A stretch of DNA of 64,000 bases, from the NCBI GenBank assembly GCA_010015655.1, contig ML976802.1:1-64000 (forward strand), given 5' to 3'. The notes beneath the pieces are model-generated. The model was not told the DNA's origin. It ran no database searches and was given only the letters and a program-made list of their open reading frames with translations. The stretch is from Bimuria novae-zelandiae CBS 107.79 (lineage: Eukaryota; Ascomycota; Dothideomycetes; Pleosporales; Didymosphaeriaceae). This document shows, piece by piece, positions 12,014 through 20,810 of the stretch (the first letter of the stretch is position 1; each line of letters opens with the position of its first letter). The position numbers were made by a program, and so were the translations under genes.

Positions 12014-12838
12014 GCGCTCATATATCATTGCCTGAGCACCACTCGTAGCTTTTCTTTTATTGTCTTCAACGACCCGAACAGATCATGCGACACACAGCAA
12101 CCACTCGTATCCAGTCACGGATCGTTCCTTTCCGTCTCATTGCCTTCTCGCTGCACCGATGTTATTGAAGTATGATGGTCACTGCTTTTCAGGCTTCAAG
12201 CTCCACCCTTATTCTCTCATCCAAGCCTTTCAACGTCTGCATGACCGTTATAGCGAACGACATAGTCTCTATTTATACTATTGCAAGCGCAACATCATAA
12301 GACAAAAAGCCACATATAACTGTCCGTCGACAGTGACCATGTGACACCGCCGCGCGGTTGCTAAATTTGGACGCCGTGCCGCCTCACAGGTTACATCGAC
12401 CGCCACCACAGCCACGTTCACTTTCATTGTTTACAACGACTCCACAAGGTGATCGCTAAGTAACATTTTTCCATCCTTTGCATAGCCCGTCTTTCATCGT
12501 GCACGGCTCTTGACCAAACGATGAATGTTGATCGAAAGCAGAGTGGCACAAGACGGTCGATATTGCGGCGCGACCCTTGGGAGCATAACCTCATGCCGGC
12601 AGTGCTCGTCGAACCGCCTTCGCATGGTCATTGCCAATGAAACAGCATGGCGGTGCGAAAAAGACAATGTTTCACGGCGGTGCGGGTTGAAGGTATATAA
12701 TGAGGAAGACGGCCGCTGAGAAGACAGCATCAACAACAACCACAGCTTCCCACAACAATTCAGTATCCGATCATTAACGAAAGGAAAATCTTTGAACCCA
12801 TCTCACCATCCAGTCCTACCATATCCACGACACCAACC
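12014..12838. other. Intergenic region holding the promoter of the secreted-protein gene
   Basis: No convincing gene. Several short open frames lack coding character. The right part holds a TATA box and a CA-rich leader before the gene at 12839. Confidence 0.6.
12692..12703 (+). promoter_or_regulatory. TATA box of the secreted-protein gene
   Basis: ggtatataatga lies about 145 bp before the ATG at 12839. It is followed by a CAACAAC-rich leader without further ATGs, typical of a fungal 5' UTR. The position suggests transcription starting near 12,725. Confidence 0.5.
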
Positions 12839-13492
12839 ATGCAACTCACCCTCACCACCCTCGCTCTCCTGAGCGCCAGCATCGCATCCGCGGCCCCAGC
12901 CCCCATCGCCCACGGCCCCGGCCTCTCCAGCTCACCCACCTTCAACCTCGTCTACATGTCCGTCGGCAACGCCCCCAAACCCGTCAACTGCCTCAACGAC
13001 ATCAAACTATGGTACGCCACAGCTACGTACCCCAACATAACCCTCACACCCACCTACTCCTCCGCCGCTCTCTTCTACAAATACGCCTCCGACGGACGCA
13101 TCGCGACCGGCTCGTCGGGCATCATGTTCGATTCCACCGGTACCACCGGCGCCATTCCCACGCGCCAGCCCATCGAACTTGGCATGAACAACGGCACCGC
13201 GGGCACGGATATCATGCTTAACGGGAGCGGCGTGCCGACGCTGTGGCATGAGAATAGGGATGTGCTGTTCCAGGCGTGTATGGGTGAAGATGGCGAGGTG
13301 GTGCTGAGCTATGTAAAGCCTAGCCAGAGGAGGTTGAAAGAGTGCGCGTCGGTGGAGATGGTGGCGATGTGTCCGGGTACGAAGACGCTGGCGATGGAGG
13401 GCGCGCAGATGGGCAAGCCAATTGATGTGCCGTGTGTGCCGCAGATGGCGGAGTGGATTGCTGCGGGTGAGGTGGGCAACGTGGTGAAGTGA
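12839..13492 (+). CDS. Small secreted protein of unknown function
   Basis: 217 residues. The N-terminus is a clear signal peptide (MQLTLTTLALLSASIASA, likely cut before APAP), so the product should be secreted. The mature part has five cysteines (NCLND, QACMG, KECAS, AMCPG, VPCVP) and three possible N-glycosylation sites (NIT, NGT, NGS). I recognise no catalytic domain. Codons are strongly C/G-ending, unlike the AT-rich flanks. It has its own TATA promoter. Small secreted Cys-containing proteins near transposon blocks are often proposed as effectors, but nothing here proves that role. Confidence 0.8.
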   Translation: MQLTLTTLALLSASIASAAPAPIAHGPGLSSSPTFNLVYMSVGNAPKPVNCLNDIKLWYATATYPNITLTPTYSSAALFYKYASDGRIATGSSGIMFDSTGTTGAIPTRQPIELGMNNGTAGTDIMLNGSGVPTLWHENRDVLFQACMGEDGEVVLSYVKPSQRRLKECASVEMVAMCPGTKTLAMEGAQMGKPIDVPCVPQMAEWIAAGEVGNVVK

Positions 13493-13510
13493 GCGTTTGG
13501 TGTGGTCTGC

Positions 13511-13523
13511 TTTTTTTTTTTTT

Positions 13524-13564
<41 letters not shown>

Positions 13565-13598
13565 TTTTTTTTTTTTTTTTTTTGGGGGGGGGGGGGGG
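13511..13598. repeat. Alternating homopolymer runs T23-G29-T21-G15
   Basis: Directly after the stop of the secreted-protein gene: T 13511-13533, G 13534-13562, T 13563-13583, G 13584-13598. Either a real simple repeat in the 3' UTR or an assembly error. Run lengths are unlikely to be exact. Confidence 0.9.
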
Positions 13599-13914
13599 TT
13601 GGAGGGTTGAGTTGGTTTGGGTTAGTTTAGCGCTGCATTTGCATTATACTTCGCGGTAATAGTCATTTAATAATACTTGCTGTTTAGACACAGTTTCGGT
13701 GTCTGGCTTTGCATGCAGTTTTGACGGCAGCGGTGAAGGGCCTGCCGTTAGCGTTGCAGGAGACATTCTGACATTAATACAACGTTCATAAACATACTAT
13801 ACACATACCCTTGCGTTGCGACGTATGAAAACGTACAGGGTATCTTCCCAGCCCAACCCGTCTATCCCATCCCATCCCAACCGTACGCCATGCTCCTTCC
13901 TCTCCCTCAACCCC

Positions 13915-14615
13915 TCAATTCACCCTAAACTTCGCCGGAATATTCCTCTCCACAATCCCCGCCCTCTCCGCCTTCTCCCACTCCTCCTGCGCCCTCTCCA
14001 TCTCCTCATGCTTCCTAAAGTGCTCAATATCCTCTGGATGATTCAAATCCTCCTCCTTTACATCATCCCCGCTATGATACTTCTCCCAATGATGAATCTC
14101 ATACTCGTACTCATCGTCTCCATGATGGCCGGGTCCCATGCCGAAGTCCGGTAACTTCACGCCTTCAGAATCTTTCTGGCGGAATTCTTCTGCGGAGATG
14201 GAGCCGTCTTTGTTGGTGTCGAACATGTCGAGGACAGTGGCAACGACGAGGGATTTTTTGATTTCGGAGATGTGCGATGTTGAGGGGTCGGCGAGGCCGT
14301 AGGTGCGTCTGATGTCGACGGCGGTCCAGAGCCCGGTGGAGTCGTAGTCGTGCAGTGTGAAGAAGGTGCCCGCGTCGAAGGCGGAGATGTGGTGTTCCTC
14401 TGTTCGCAATTCGTCAATGTGTATCCCTTGAATCAAAGACTGGAGATAGTTGGGGGAGGGAACGTACCCGCCATGTGTCGCGTCGCCCAGTCCGTGTCCG
14501 GCGCAATCACGATCTGGTGGCCGTCGTGGTCGTTATGGTCGCCGTGTGCAGCGGCATTGAGCGCGCTGGAGAGCAGAGCCAGCGCGCTGAGCGGTATCCG
14601 TATCAAGCCCCGCAT
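13915..14615 (-). CDS. Secreted/ER EF-hand protein (Ssp120/nucleobindin-like)
   Basis: Two exons, 14468-14615 and 13915-14399, joined across a 68-bp intron (donor GTACGT, acceptor ACAG), give 210 residues. Residues 1-23 form a signal peptide, followed by a His/Asp-rich segment (HGDHNDHDGH). The splice creates HMAEEHHIS, which leads into two EF-hands. The first is divergent (DYDSTGLWTAVD). The second is canonical (DTNKDGSISAEE, all Ca2+ ligands present). An acidic His/Glu-rich C-terminus (HHWEKYHSGDD ... EEMERAQEEWEKAE) ends in KFRVN without an HDEL signal. The family acts in the secretory pathway as Ca2+-binding luminal proteins. Divergent from the small membrane-protein gene, with 159 bp between the ATGs. 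Confidence 0.85.
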
Positions 14616-14774
14616 CTTGTGTGGTTTATTGTTGTGGAGGTGTCTGCGAACAAGTGGACAATGCGGAGGTCACTTTGTCGTAACAGGGGTCGGGCGTGCA
14701 CCTTAACTCCGGGATTCCGCACGTGGCCACGCTCCACGTTCGTTCCTTCCCCTCTCAACACACGCGCATGCACG

Positions 14775-15023
14775 ATGAACATCATCATTCTGTTAGTACT
14801 TCTACTTGGAGTTCCGTTTGTGTTCTTTTTGGCGTTCCTGGCACTGTCGTCGTGCCTGGGGAACGACTTCCGCACGAGGGTTGCGGGCATTACGTTTAAT
14901 CCACGACACGCATCTTTTGGCAGTTCGTATGCACGAGGGATGCAAGGCGGAGCTGGAACTGGCGGCTGGGAGGGTATTGAGATGGATGAGCTTATGAGGG
15001 AAGACAGCGAAGATGAGTTTTGA
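14775..15023 (+). CDS. Small single-pass membrane protein, hypothetical
   Basis: 82 residues from the ATG at 14775 (MNIIILLVLLLGVPFVFFLA). One long hydrophobic N-terminal helix (residues 2-27) is followed by a short polar tail with a Gly-rich patch and an acidic end (EMDELMREDSEDEF). The helix could be an uncleaved anchor. It shares a promoter with the divergent EF-hand gene and converges on the Elp4 gene, 152 bp between stops. No known family recognised. Support comes from the clean helix/tail composition, not homology. Confidence 0.5.
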   Translation: MNIIILLVLLLGVPFVFFLAFLALSSCLGNDFRTRVAGITFNPRHASFGSSYARGMQGGAGTGGWEGIEMDELMREDSEDEF

Positions 15024-15175
15024 GGGCTTTGTCGACAGGACGAGATGGGAGTACTACATCCTTTCGAGTATGTGTTGATTCAGGCTCTTGGACCTCTTGG
15101 CCCGCCACAAGTCATCCATCTGGGAGGACGCCACGACTGGTGGACCTGGGTCGCACGTCCGAACAACCCGCCTCC

Positions 15176-16444
15176 TCAAAACTCCAGCTCCTCCTTCCGC
15201 GGCATCGCGCTCCCGCCGGCCACCTCTCTCACAGCCGCCTCCTGCGCCTCCGTATCCCCCTCCACCGGCGGCAAACTAAACTTCGCAACCACGAACTTCC
15301 GCCTACTCAGCGTAAACGCCAGCTCCTCGCCCAATCCCTCCGTACTCCCGCCTCCACCCCTCTCGTGGAACACCGGCAACTTGTGCACCGCAAACATGCC
15401 CTGCGGCCTGTCCTCGTCCTTCGTCGTTCCTGCAGACGTCGCCAGCGATTCGAGGTGTGAATACGGAAACGGCGATAACTCGAACACGCCGTCGGATATG
15501 ATTTCCATCCAGCGGACCACGCCCGATGTGCGTGGGTACAGCGTCAAAGGCAGCGTTATCATCGCAGTCAGCCGTGTTGAATATTTTCTCAGGAGCGCAC
15601 GGAGCGCGTGGAGGAAGGGCAGGATGACGCTGGGATTTGCGCACGTCGCTGGGTATAACGCAGGCGAGAGCAGCGACGGCACAACAAGTCGATGTGTAGA
15701 CCCCGGCGGCGACCCCGCAATCTGCCTCTGCAAATTCCTCAGAATCTCTGTAAACGGCGAGCCGCTCGTGCGCGGTATGGGGATGTAATTGATAGCGGCA
15801 GCGCCAACGGGCAGCGTAAGTCGGCGCGCGAGGTCGAACGTGTGGCAGAACACGTTCACTTCTTCCCCTCTCGCATCCGCACTCCCAGACACAGGACCTG
15901 TACGTATTCACTTAGACACTTTCTAAAAACCACCAAAACGGCAAAATCAAAGCGGGCTCGAAAATGTGCATTCAAATACCATACAAAACGCACCTCTCAC
16001 ACTCCCATGCGCGCCCAACCCCTCATACCGCCACGCAATCTTCATCCTCTCCCTCTCCCTCGCCTCCTCTCTCTTCCCCCTCCCCTCCGCTATCCCCGGC
16101 AACTCCCTTCCCCACGCCTCGCCCATGCCCACGACATGCACTCTATGCCCCTGCACCACGCCCTCCGCCGCATAAAACCTTAGCAACGCGCCGGCGTAGT
16201 CGGTCGTGCCCGACTCGCCGATGAGGAGAGAGTTGCCGAGTGGGAGGCCGGCGTGCCCGGCGAGGATGGCGTCGAGAGAGGGCGTGCCGGTGGAGGTGGT
16301 GGGGCGGCCGTCGATGGGGGAGGGACGGGTGCCGGGCGGTGGGGGGGTGGGTTGTAAGGGTGCGGCGGGGGGTGAAGGGGTCGAGGAGGGAGTGTTGTCG
16401 GCGGGGGATCGCGTGAGTGCTACATTGCGCTTGCGGAAGGCCAT
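15176..16444 (-). CDS. ELP4: Elongator complex subunit Elp4 (PAXNEB family)
   Basis: Two exons, 15994-16444 and 15176-15897, with a 96-bp intron (GTGCGT donor, TACAG acceptor), give 390 residues. Elp4 with Elp5 and Elp6 forms the RecA-like hexamer of Elongator, which supports wobble-uridine modification of tRNA. The family pattern is visible: a short basic N-terminus (MAFRKRNVA), a Pro/Ser-rich linker, then STGTPSLDAILAGHAGLPLGNSLLIGE, which corresponds to the degenerate ATPase fold. Further on come KIAWRYEGL, FCHTFDLARRL across the splice, and the C-terminal KFVVAKFSLPPVEGD. The splice is supported because it joins the two halves in frame. Convergent with the small membrane-protein gene. Confidence 0.88.
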
Positions 16445-16866
16445 TGTAGTAATGTGCGTGTTGGGAGCGGGTGGGGTGCAAGCAGTGGATGGAAAAAGTT
16501 ATGAGCCCTTATCGATAAGGGCGGATGCGGGGTGACGTTTCGTAATTCCAACCGCGATGAGATCGCGTGCAGCGCGTTCTGCTCGTCTTATGCTCTGGTT
16601 TGCCTGTCATGCGCTCGCGGCGTGCTCGAACTGTTCACGTCTTTAACACGTTTGCGTTGTGAGATCGCCCCAGGGTGGACTTGCAGTGCTCAGTGCTGTA
16701 CCATCTCACCTTATGTCTACCTTCATCCCAAAAATCGAGGCATGAACGACGATCCTCAGCGTTGACCCCATCATGTATACTCAAGTCCCACGGCCAATTC
16801 CTTCCAGATCCGCAGAATCATATCCAAAATTCCTCAGCCCATCCAACACCACTAAAACTCCCCTCT
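16445..16866. other. Intergenic: Elp4 promoter and 3' flank of the Trm12 gene
   Basis: 422 bp between the ELP4 start codon and the TRM12 stop. No coding sequence or RNA gene recognised. Confidence 0.5.
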
Positions 16867-18642
16867 TCATTCCCCACTCCCATCCACCCCCCGCATCGGC
16901 CCTACCCACACATCAAACACCACATGCAGCACCCCCGGCGCATACGTCTTCACCCTCTCCACATGCTCGCACCTCACCTCCCCCCTCAACCCCGCCCCTT
17001 CCAAATGCCTCTCCATCTGCCTAACCACATCCCCCCTCCGCGCCTCGACATCCTCAACACCCACGTTCTCATGCGCGTGTATCCACCCGCCGAGCCCCCT
17101 ATCCAGTAGCCCCACCGCCGTCCTCCACGACAGCCGCGAGGAGGGCAGAAACCCGCAGTTTACATGCCGTATCGGCGGGATGTTTAATGCTTTCTTGAGG
17201 TGTTGAAGGGTGGCTAGGGCGGACTCATTAGACTGCGGAAACACGAGGAAGTCACTACCATCAGTCATGTTCTTTGGTGAAACAGAGCCGGGGTCATCGA
17301 CGACCCGCGCACTCCACCCATTCATCCCAGCACCCCTCCGGAGACCCTCAATAGACCACGGATTCAACTCCCAACAGAGCACCTTTGCGACGCCGGCGCG
17401 CGCGTACGAGAACGCGAAGTACCCGATTCCAGCGTAGAGGTCTGCAGCCGAGCAGGGCGCGGTGGTGATAGAAGGCAGGGCGAGGAGACGCGTTTTCTCG
17501 CGCACGTTGCCGCGGGAGAACATGGTATAGAGCGGGGCCCAGGTTTGGTGGATCCCGTTTTGCGTGTGCGTTACCCATAGCGCGTTGGCGAAGTCTGCGG
17601 CGGAGGGCGAGGAGAGAGTTTGGGGCGTGGGTGGGGGACCGAAGGAGCCGTGGAGGGGGGTGAGGTTTGTTGGGCTGCGGAGGATGTTTTCGTGAGGGGA
17701 GGTTTGTGAGGTGGTTGGGGAGGTGGTTTGGAGAGGGATGCCGGCGTTGAGGGCGATGTGGGTGATGCTGAGGGAGGCGGCGAGGGCTTTCCAGAGGGGT
17801 TGGAGGGTGGGAGAGTTTGGTGGGTTGGCTTCGAGGAGGGTCTTCCAGGGTGCTGATGTGAAAGCGTTGTGGGGGAGGAGGAGCATGGGGCGGTATATCG
17901 TGTATCTCGCTGGGAAGGTGTCCATCAATGCATCTGCTGTCAATCCGACCGATGCTAATATCTCTTGCGGTAAGACATACAGGCCCTTTTTAAGACCTTT
18001 TAGGATGGGGTTACCCACTTCCGCTTCCTTCTCGTTGTCATTCACAATATAAGGCGTGGCTTTGATCTCCCTTTGCCTGACCCCTTCCGACCTTAGCTTG
18101 GTCAATACTTCGCGCAAGGCCCGTGAGCTCTCTTTATCCTGCACTCTGTCTAATAGACTACCCTCATGTTCATATGTTTCCAATTCAAGCGGTAAGTTCG
18201 TAACAAGGCTCATATGTGGCTCCTGAAAATCCTGGCTGGCCTGCTCGTGCCGTACGATATTTGCCTTCTTGTTGAGAAGTTTGTATTCTTCCAGAGCATT
18301 TTTAACGAGCTTGACGTGTCGTTGAGGCACTACGAATTGGGCATACACCGGGGGCTTAGCAGTCGTTCCTGATGGGAGTGCTCCGGGCTCGTAGAAATGT
18401 CCCTGAATTTCATGTGCTGGGTAGTCATGAGTGAGGCCAACAGGGGCTTCGCGTGTGCCGTCCATGGACTGAACTTCTCGACCCGGGAGAGCAATTGGGC
18501 ATGAAGGTAAGAGGAATTGTTTGTCAATTGGCTCCACATTGAAATCGTTAGCTACCCCGCTCCCCACCAAACTTGCACGGCCACCGAAGGCAGCAGGTAC
18601 AACCCACAAACCTCCCGCGCCGCGCACTGTGACTTTCACCAT
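16867..18642 (-). CDS. TRM12: tRNA wybutosine-synthesising protein 2 (TYW2/Trm12-like)
   Basis: 591 residues, intronless. TYW2 transfers the 3-amino-3-carboxypropyl group of S-adenosylmethionine to 4-demethylwyosine in phenylalanine tRNA. The C-terminal half has the Met10+/TRM5-TYW2 Rossmann fold, with the binding motif DLYAGIGYFAFSYARAG followed by VLCWELNPWSIEGL, and it ends with GGWIHAHENV and VLHVVFDVWVG. The middle has VYAQFVVPQRHVKLVKNALEEY and the RYTIYRPMLLLP region. The first roughly 60 residues are poorly characteristic, so the true start could be an internal Met. The start chosen lies only 14 bp from that of the divergent Nudix gene. Proline-rich insertions make it longer than yeast Trm12. 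Confidence 0.87.
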   Translation of the reverse strand: MVKVTVRGAGGLWVVPAAFGGRASLVGSGVANDFNVEPIDKQFLLPSCPIALPGREVQSMDGTREAPVGLTHDYPAHEIQGHFYEPGALPSGTTAKPPVYAQFVVPQRHVKLVKNALEEYKLLNKKANIVRHEQASQDFQEPHMSLVTNLPLELETYEHEGSLLDRVQDKESSRALREVLTKLRSEGVRQREIKATPYIVNDNEKEAEVGNPILKGLKKGLYVLPQEILASVGLTADALMDTFPARYTIYRPMLLLPHNAFTSAPWKTLLEANPPNSPTLQPLWKALAASLSITHIALNAGIPLQTTSPTTSQTSPHENILRSPTNLTPLHGSFGPPPTPQTLSSPSAADFANALWVTHTQNGIHQTWAPLYTMFSRGNVREKTRLLALPSITTAPCSAADLYAGIGYFAFSYARAGVAKVLCWELNPWSIEGLRRGAGMNGWSARVVDDPGSVSPKNMTDGSDFLVFPQSNESALATLQHLKKALNIPPIRHVNCGFLPSSRLSWRTAVGLLDRGLGGWIHAHENVGVEDVEARRGDVVRQMERHLEGAGLRGEVRCEHVERVKTYAPGVLHVVFDVWVGPMRGVDGSGE

Positions 18643-18656
18643 TGCTCACATCCACA

Positions 18657-19650
18657 ATGTCGCTGACCAATCTCGACCTCGTCGATGCTGTTGACGGGTA
18701 CCTGTAATCTTCCTGGTCATTACTCGCAGCTACTAACACCGCCTAGCTTCCCCTACTACCAAGTCGACCCCGACCTCTACGCCGCCAGCATATCCACCTA
18801 CTACGAACTACGCGTAACAGACCACGACTATGCCCTCGGCTACATGCTCCCCTCCGTCGCCGAAGTCTTCCGCGGAATCCCCCACTGGGACCTCAACGAT
18901 GACGACCGCATCCTTACGCTCACCGAAGGCAGCACTCCCGCCGAGCGTTCTGCGGTGGTCGCTACCACACTAGAAGCGCTGCGCAAGACGGATCACTTCA
19001 AAGTGCTTGCAAAATGGCGCAACGAATTGTATCCGGTCTACGGGCGTAACAAGGAGCTCTTGTTTGACGTGGAGCGCGCGGCGAGTCCGCTGTTTGGTGT
19101 GGTGACTTATGGCGTGCATTTGACTGCGTTCGTCAAGAAGGATGGCGAGCTGAGGATATGGATACCGAGACGGGCGCGGACGAAGCAGACGTACGGCGGC
19201 ATGCTGGACAACGCGGTGGCTGGTGGGATTGCGACGGGTGAGGTCGCATTTGAATCGCTGGTCCGAGAATGCGCAGAGGAAGCCTCGTTGCCGGAAGACT
19301 TGGTGAGGAGTGAGGCCAAGACGGTGGGGTGCATTACGTACTTCTACATCAGGGACAAGAACGCTGGTGGAGAGACGGGACTGATGCAGCCTGAGGTGGA
19401 GTATGTATACGACCTGGAGTTGCCCGAGGATGTCGTGCCGAAGCCAGGAGACGATGAGGTGGAGGAATTCTACCTATGGACGGTGGACGAGGTAAAAGAG
19501 CACCTGGCGAAAGGCGAGTTCAAGCCGAACTGCGCGGCAGTCATGATCGACTTCTTCATACGGCACGGCATCTTGACACCGGAGGGCGAAAAGGACTTCA
19601 TCGAAATAGTAGCGCGGTTGCACCGCAGATTCGAATTTCCTACTCTATGA
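18657..19650 (+). CDS. DUF4743-Nudix hydrolase (thiamine pyrophosphokinase-related)
   Basis: Two exons, 18657-18697 and 18747-19650, with a 49-bp intron (GTACCT donor, CTAAC branch, CCTAG acceptor), give 314 residues. The short first exon (MSLTNLDLVDAVDG) is needed to supply the N-terminus. Residues about 10-130 are the DUF4743 domain (YYQVDPDLYAA, LPSVAEVF, HFKVLAKWRNELYPVYG). The Nudix domain follows, with the box G-x5-E-x7-RECAEEAS intact (GGIATGEVAF ... RECAEEASL). The family includes yeast YJR142W and is thought to hydrolyse oxidised thiamine diphosphate-type compounds. The substrate here is inferred only from family. Convergent with the RPB8 gene. Confidence 0.88.
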
Positions 19651-19792
19651 GAGAGCCGAAGAAAGGACGCCTCACACTCTGGGGTATCCGTGAAACGAGG
19701 CCAAAGGCAAATAGACTAGACCAAATGATACCACTCCTCCCTTTTGTTCCTGAACGCCGACCATGCTGTTTTGCGTGCGTGCTTTGTGAATT

Positions 19793-20283
19793 CTATACCC
19801 TTTTGACGAGCATGTAGAGGTGCTCGATCTTTAGGCCGGTCAGTTTCCTATACGGACCGGACAGGACCAGCAGCAGGCCTCCAAATGATAGATACACCTT
19901 GCTATACCACCGTCAGCGTTAATCCCACGCTCACTCCTTCCTGAGACTCACCTATTGCCAGAGCTCTCCTCGCCCGTCACTCTATACACCTTGCCGTAGC
20001 ACACGTAGTCGAACATGTCTGCCAATGTGTTCTCGGAGCCCTTCTGTACATTTCTCCAGTCCGACTTCGCATCGTCCTTTATGCCATCTAGTCGGAGAGT
20101 GTTGGCTAGCACCACAGTGAGTGTCTCGCCGCGCTCGACGGGATACAGTTCCGTGTTGATGTCGAGGATCAGATCGACCGAGTTGTCTTGAGAGACACCC
20201 TTGAGGCGCGCGACGCGGTCGTATTTCTCGGCATTGACGTCGTTGATGATGAAGGTGTCTTCGAAGATTTGCGCGTCGGCCAT
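19793..20283 (-). CDS. RPB8: RNA polymerases I/II/III common subunit Rpb8 (RPABC3)
   Basis: Two exons, 19952-20283 and 19793-19901, around a 50-bp intron (GTGAGT donor, CTGAC branch, TATAG acceptor), give 146 residues, the same length as the yeast protein. The N-terminus (IFEDTFIINDVNAEKYDRVAR) and DINTELYPV are diagnostic. The second exon supplies VYLSFGGLLLVLSGPY and ends LYMLVKRV. It is a shared OB-fold subunit of the three nuclear RNA polymerases. Divergent from the large F-box gene (527 bp between start codons). Confidence 0.93.
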
Positions 20284-20810
20284 GGCGAGAGCTCTGCGCT
20301 AGGTTTGGTGGTGGAGAGGGAGCAGGAATTTGGCGAAGGTACAGGCCTAGGCGTACGAAGGCTTTCGCTGGTTGACAAGTGCGGGAACCGTACTGCGCTG
20401 AGCTCTAAATTATCAAAGCGGGATGAATGAAAAGAAGTCGACCTCAATGAACGCGCCGGATTAACGGTCGTGCCGGACCCGAGCTCCGCTGCATCTCGCT
20501 CTCAGAGCCACCCCGCGTTTCCAGCCGCGAAACGTCTTCTCAGACACTGGCACGGTGAATTGTAAATATTGGTCAGTCTGCACGCCCGCTGCAAAGCTGA
20601 CCGGTTGATTTGTGAGCTGAAATTTGTGTCTTTTGCCCATTCTCCGGTGCTTTGACAGCTACCATCCACTCCCGAAGCCTCCAAACGTGCTCTCACCTCC
20701 CGCTTACCGGAGCGCTCCAGGCTGCGCCCCAACCTCACTTCAACCGCTCAACTGTTTTACTACATTCTTGGCATGCGAAACAATAGCACACGTACGCAAA
20801 TACATTCTCT
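20284..20810. other. Divergent promoter region between RPB8 and the second F-box gene
   Basis: Compact and GC-balanced, with no recognisable coding sequence or RNA gene. It must hold the promoters of both flanking genes. Confidence 0.5.

Noticed and set aside
14475..14774. N-terminal extension of the small membrane protein upstream of 14775
   Set aside because: The open frame overlaps the divergent EF-hand first exon and its promoter; the hydrophobic helix starts right at the Met at 14775.
15303..15911. 202-codon minus-strand frame overlapping ELP4
   Set aside because: Shadow of the Elp4 second exon in another register.
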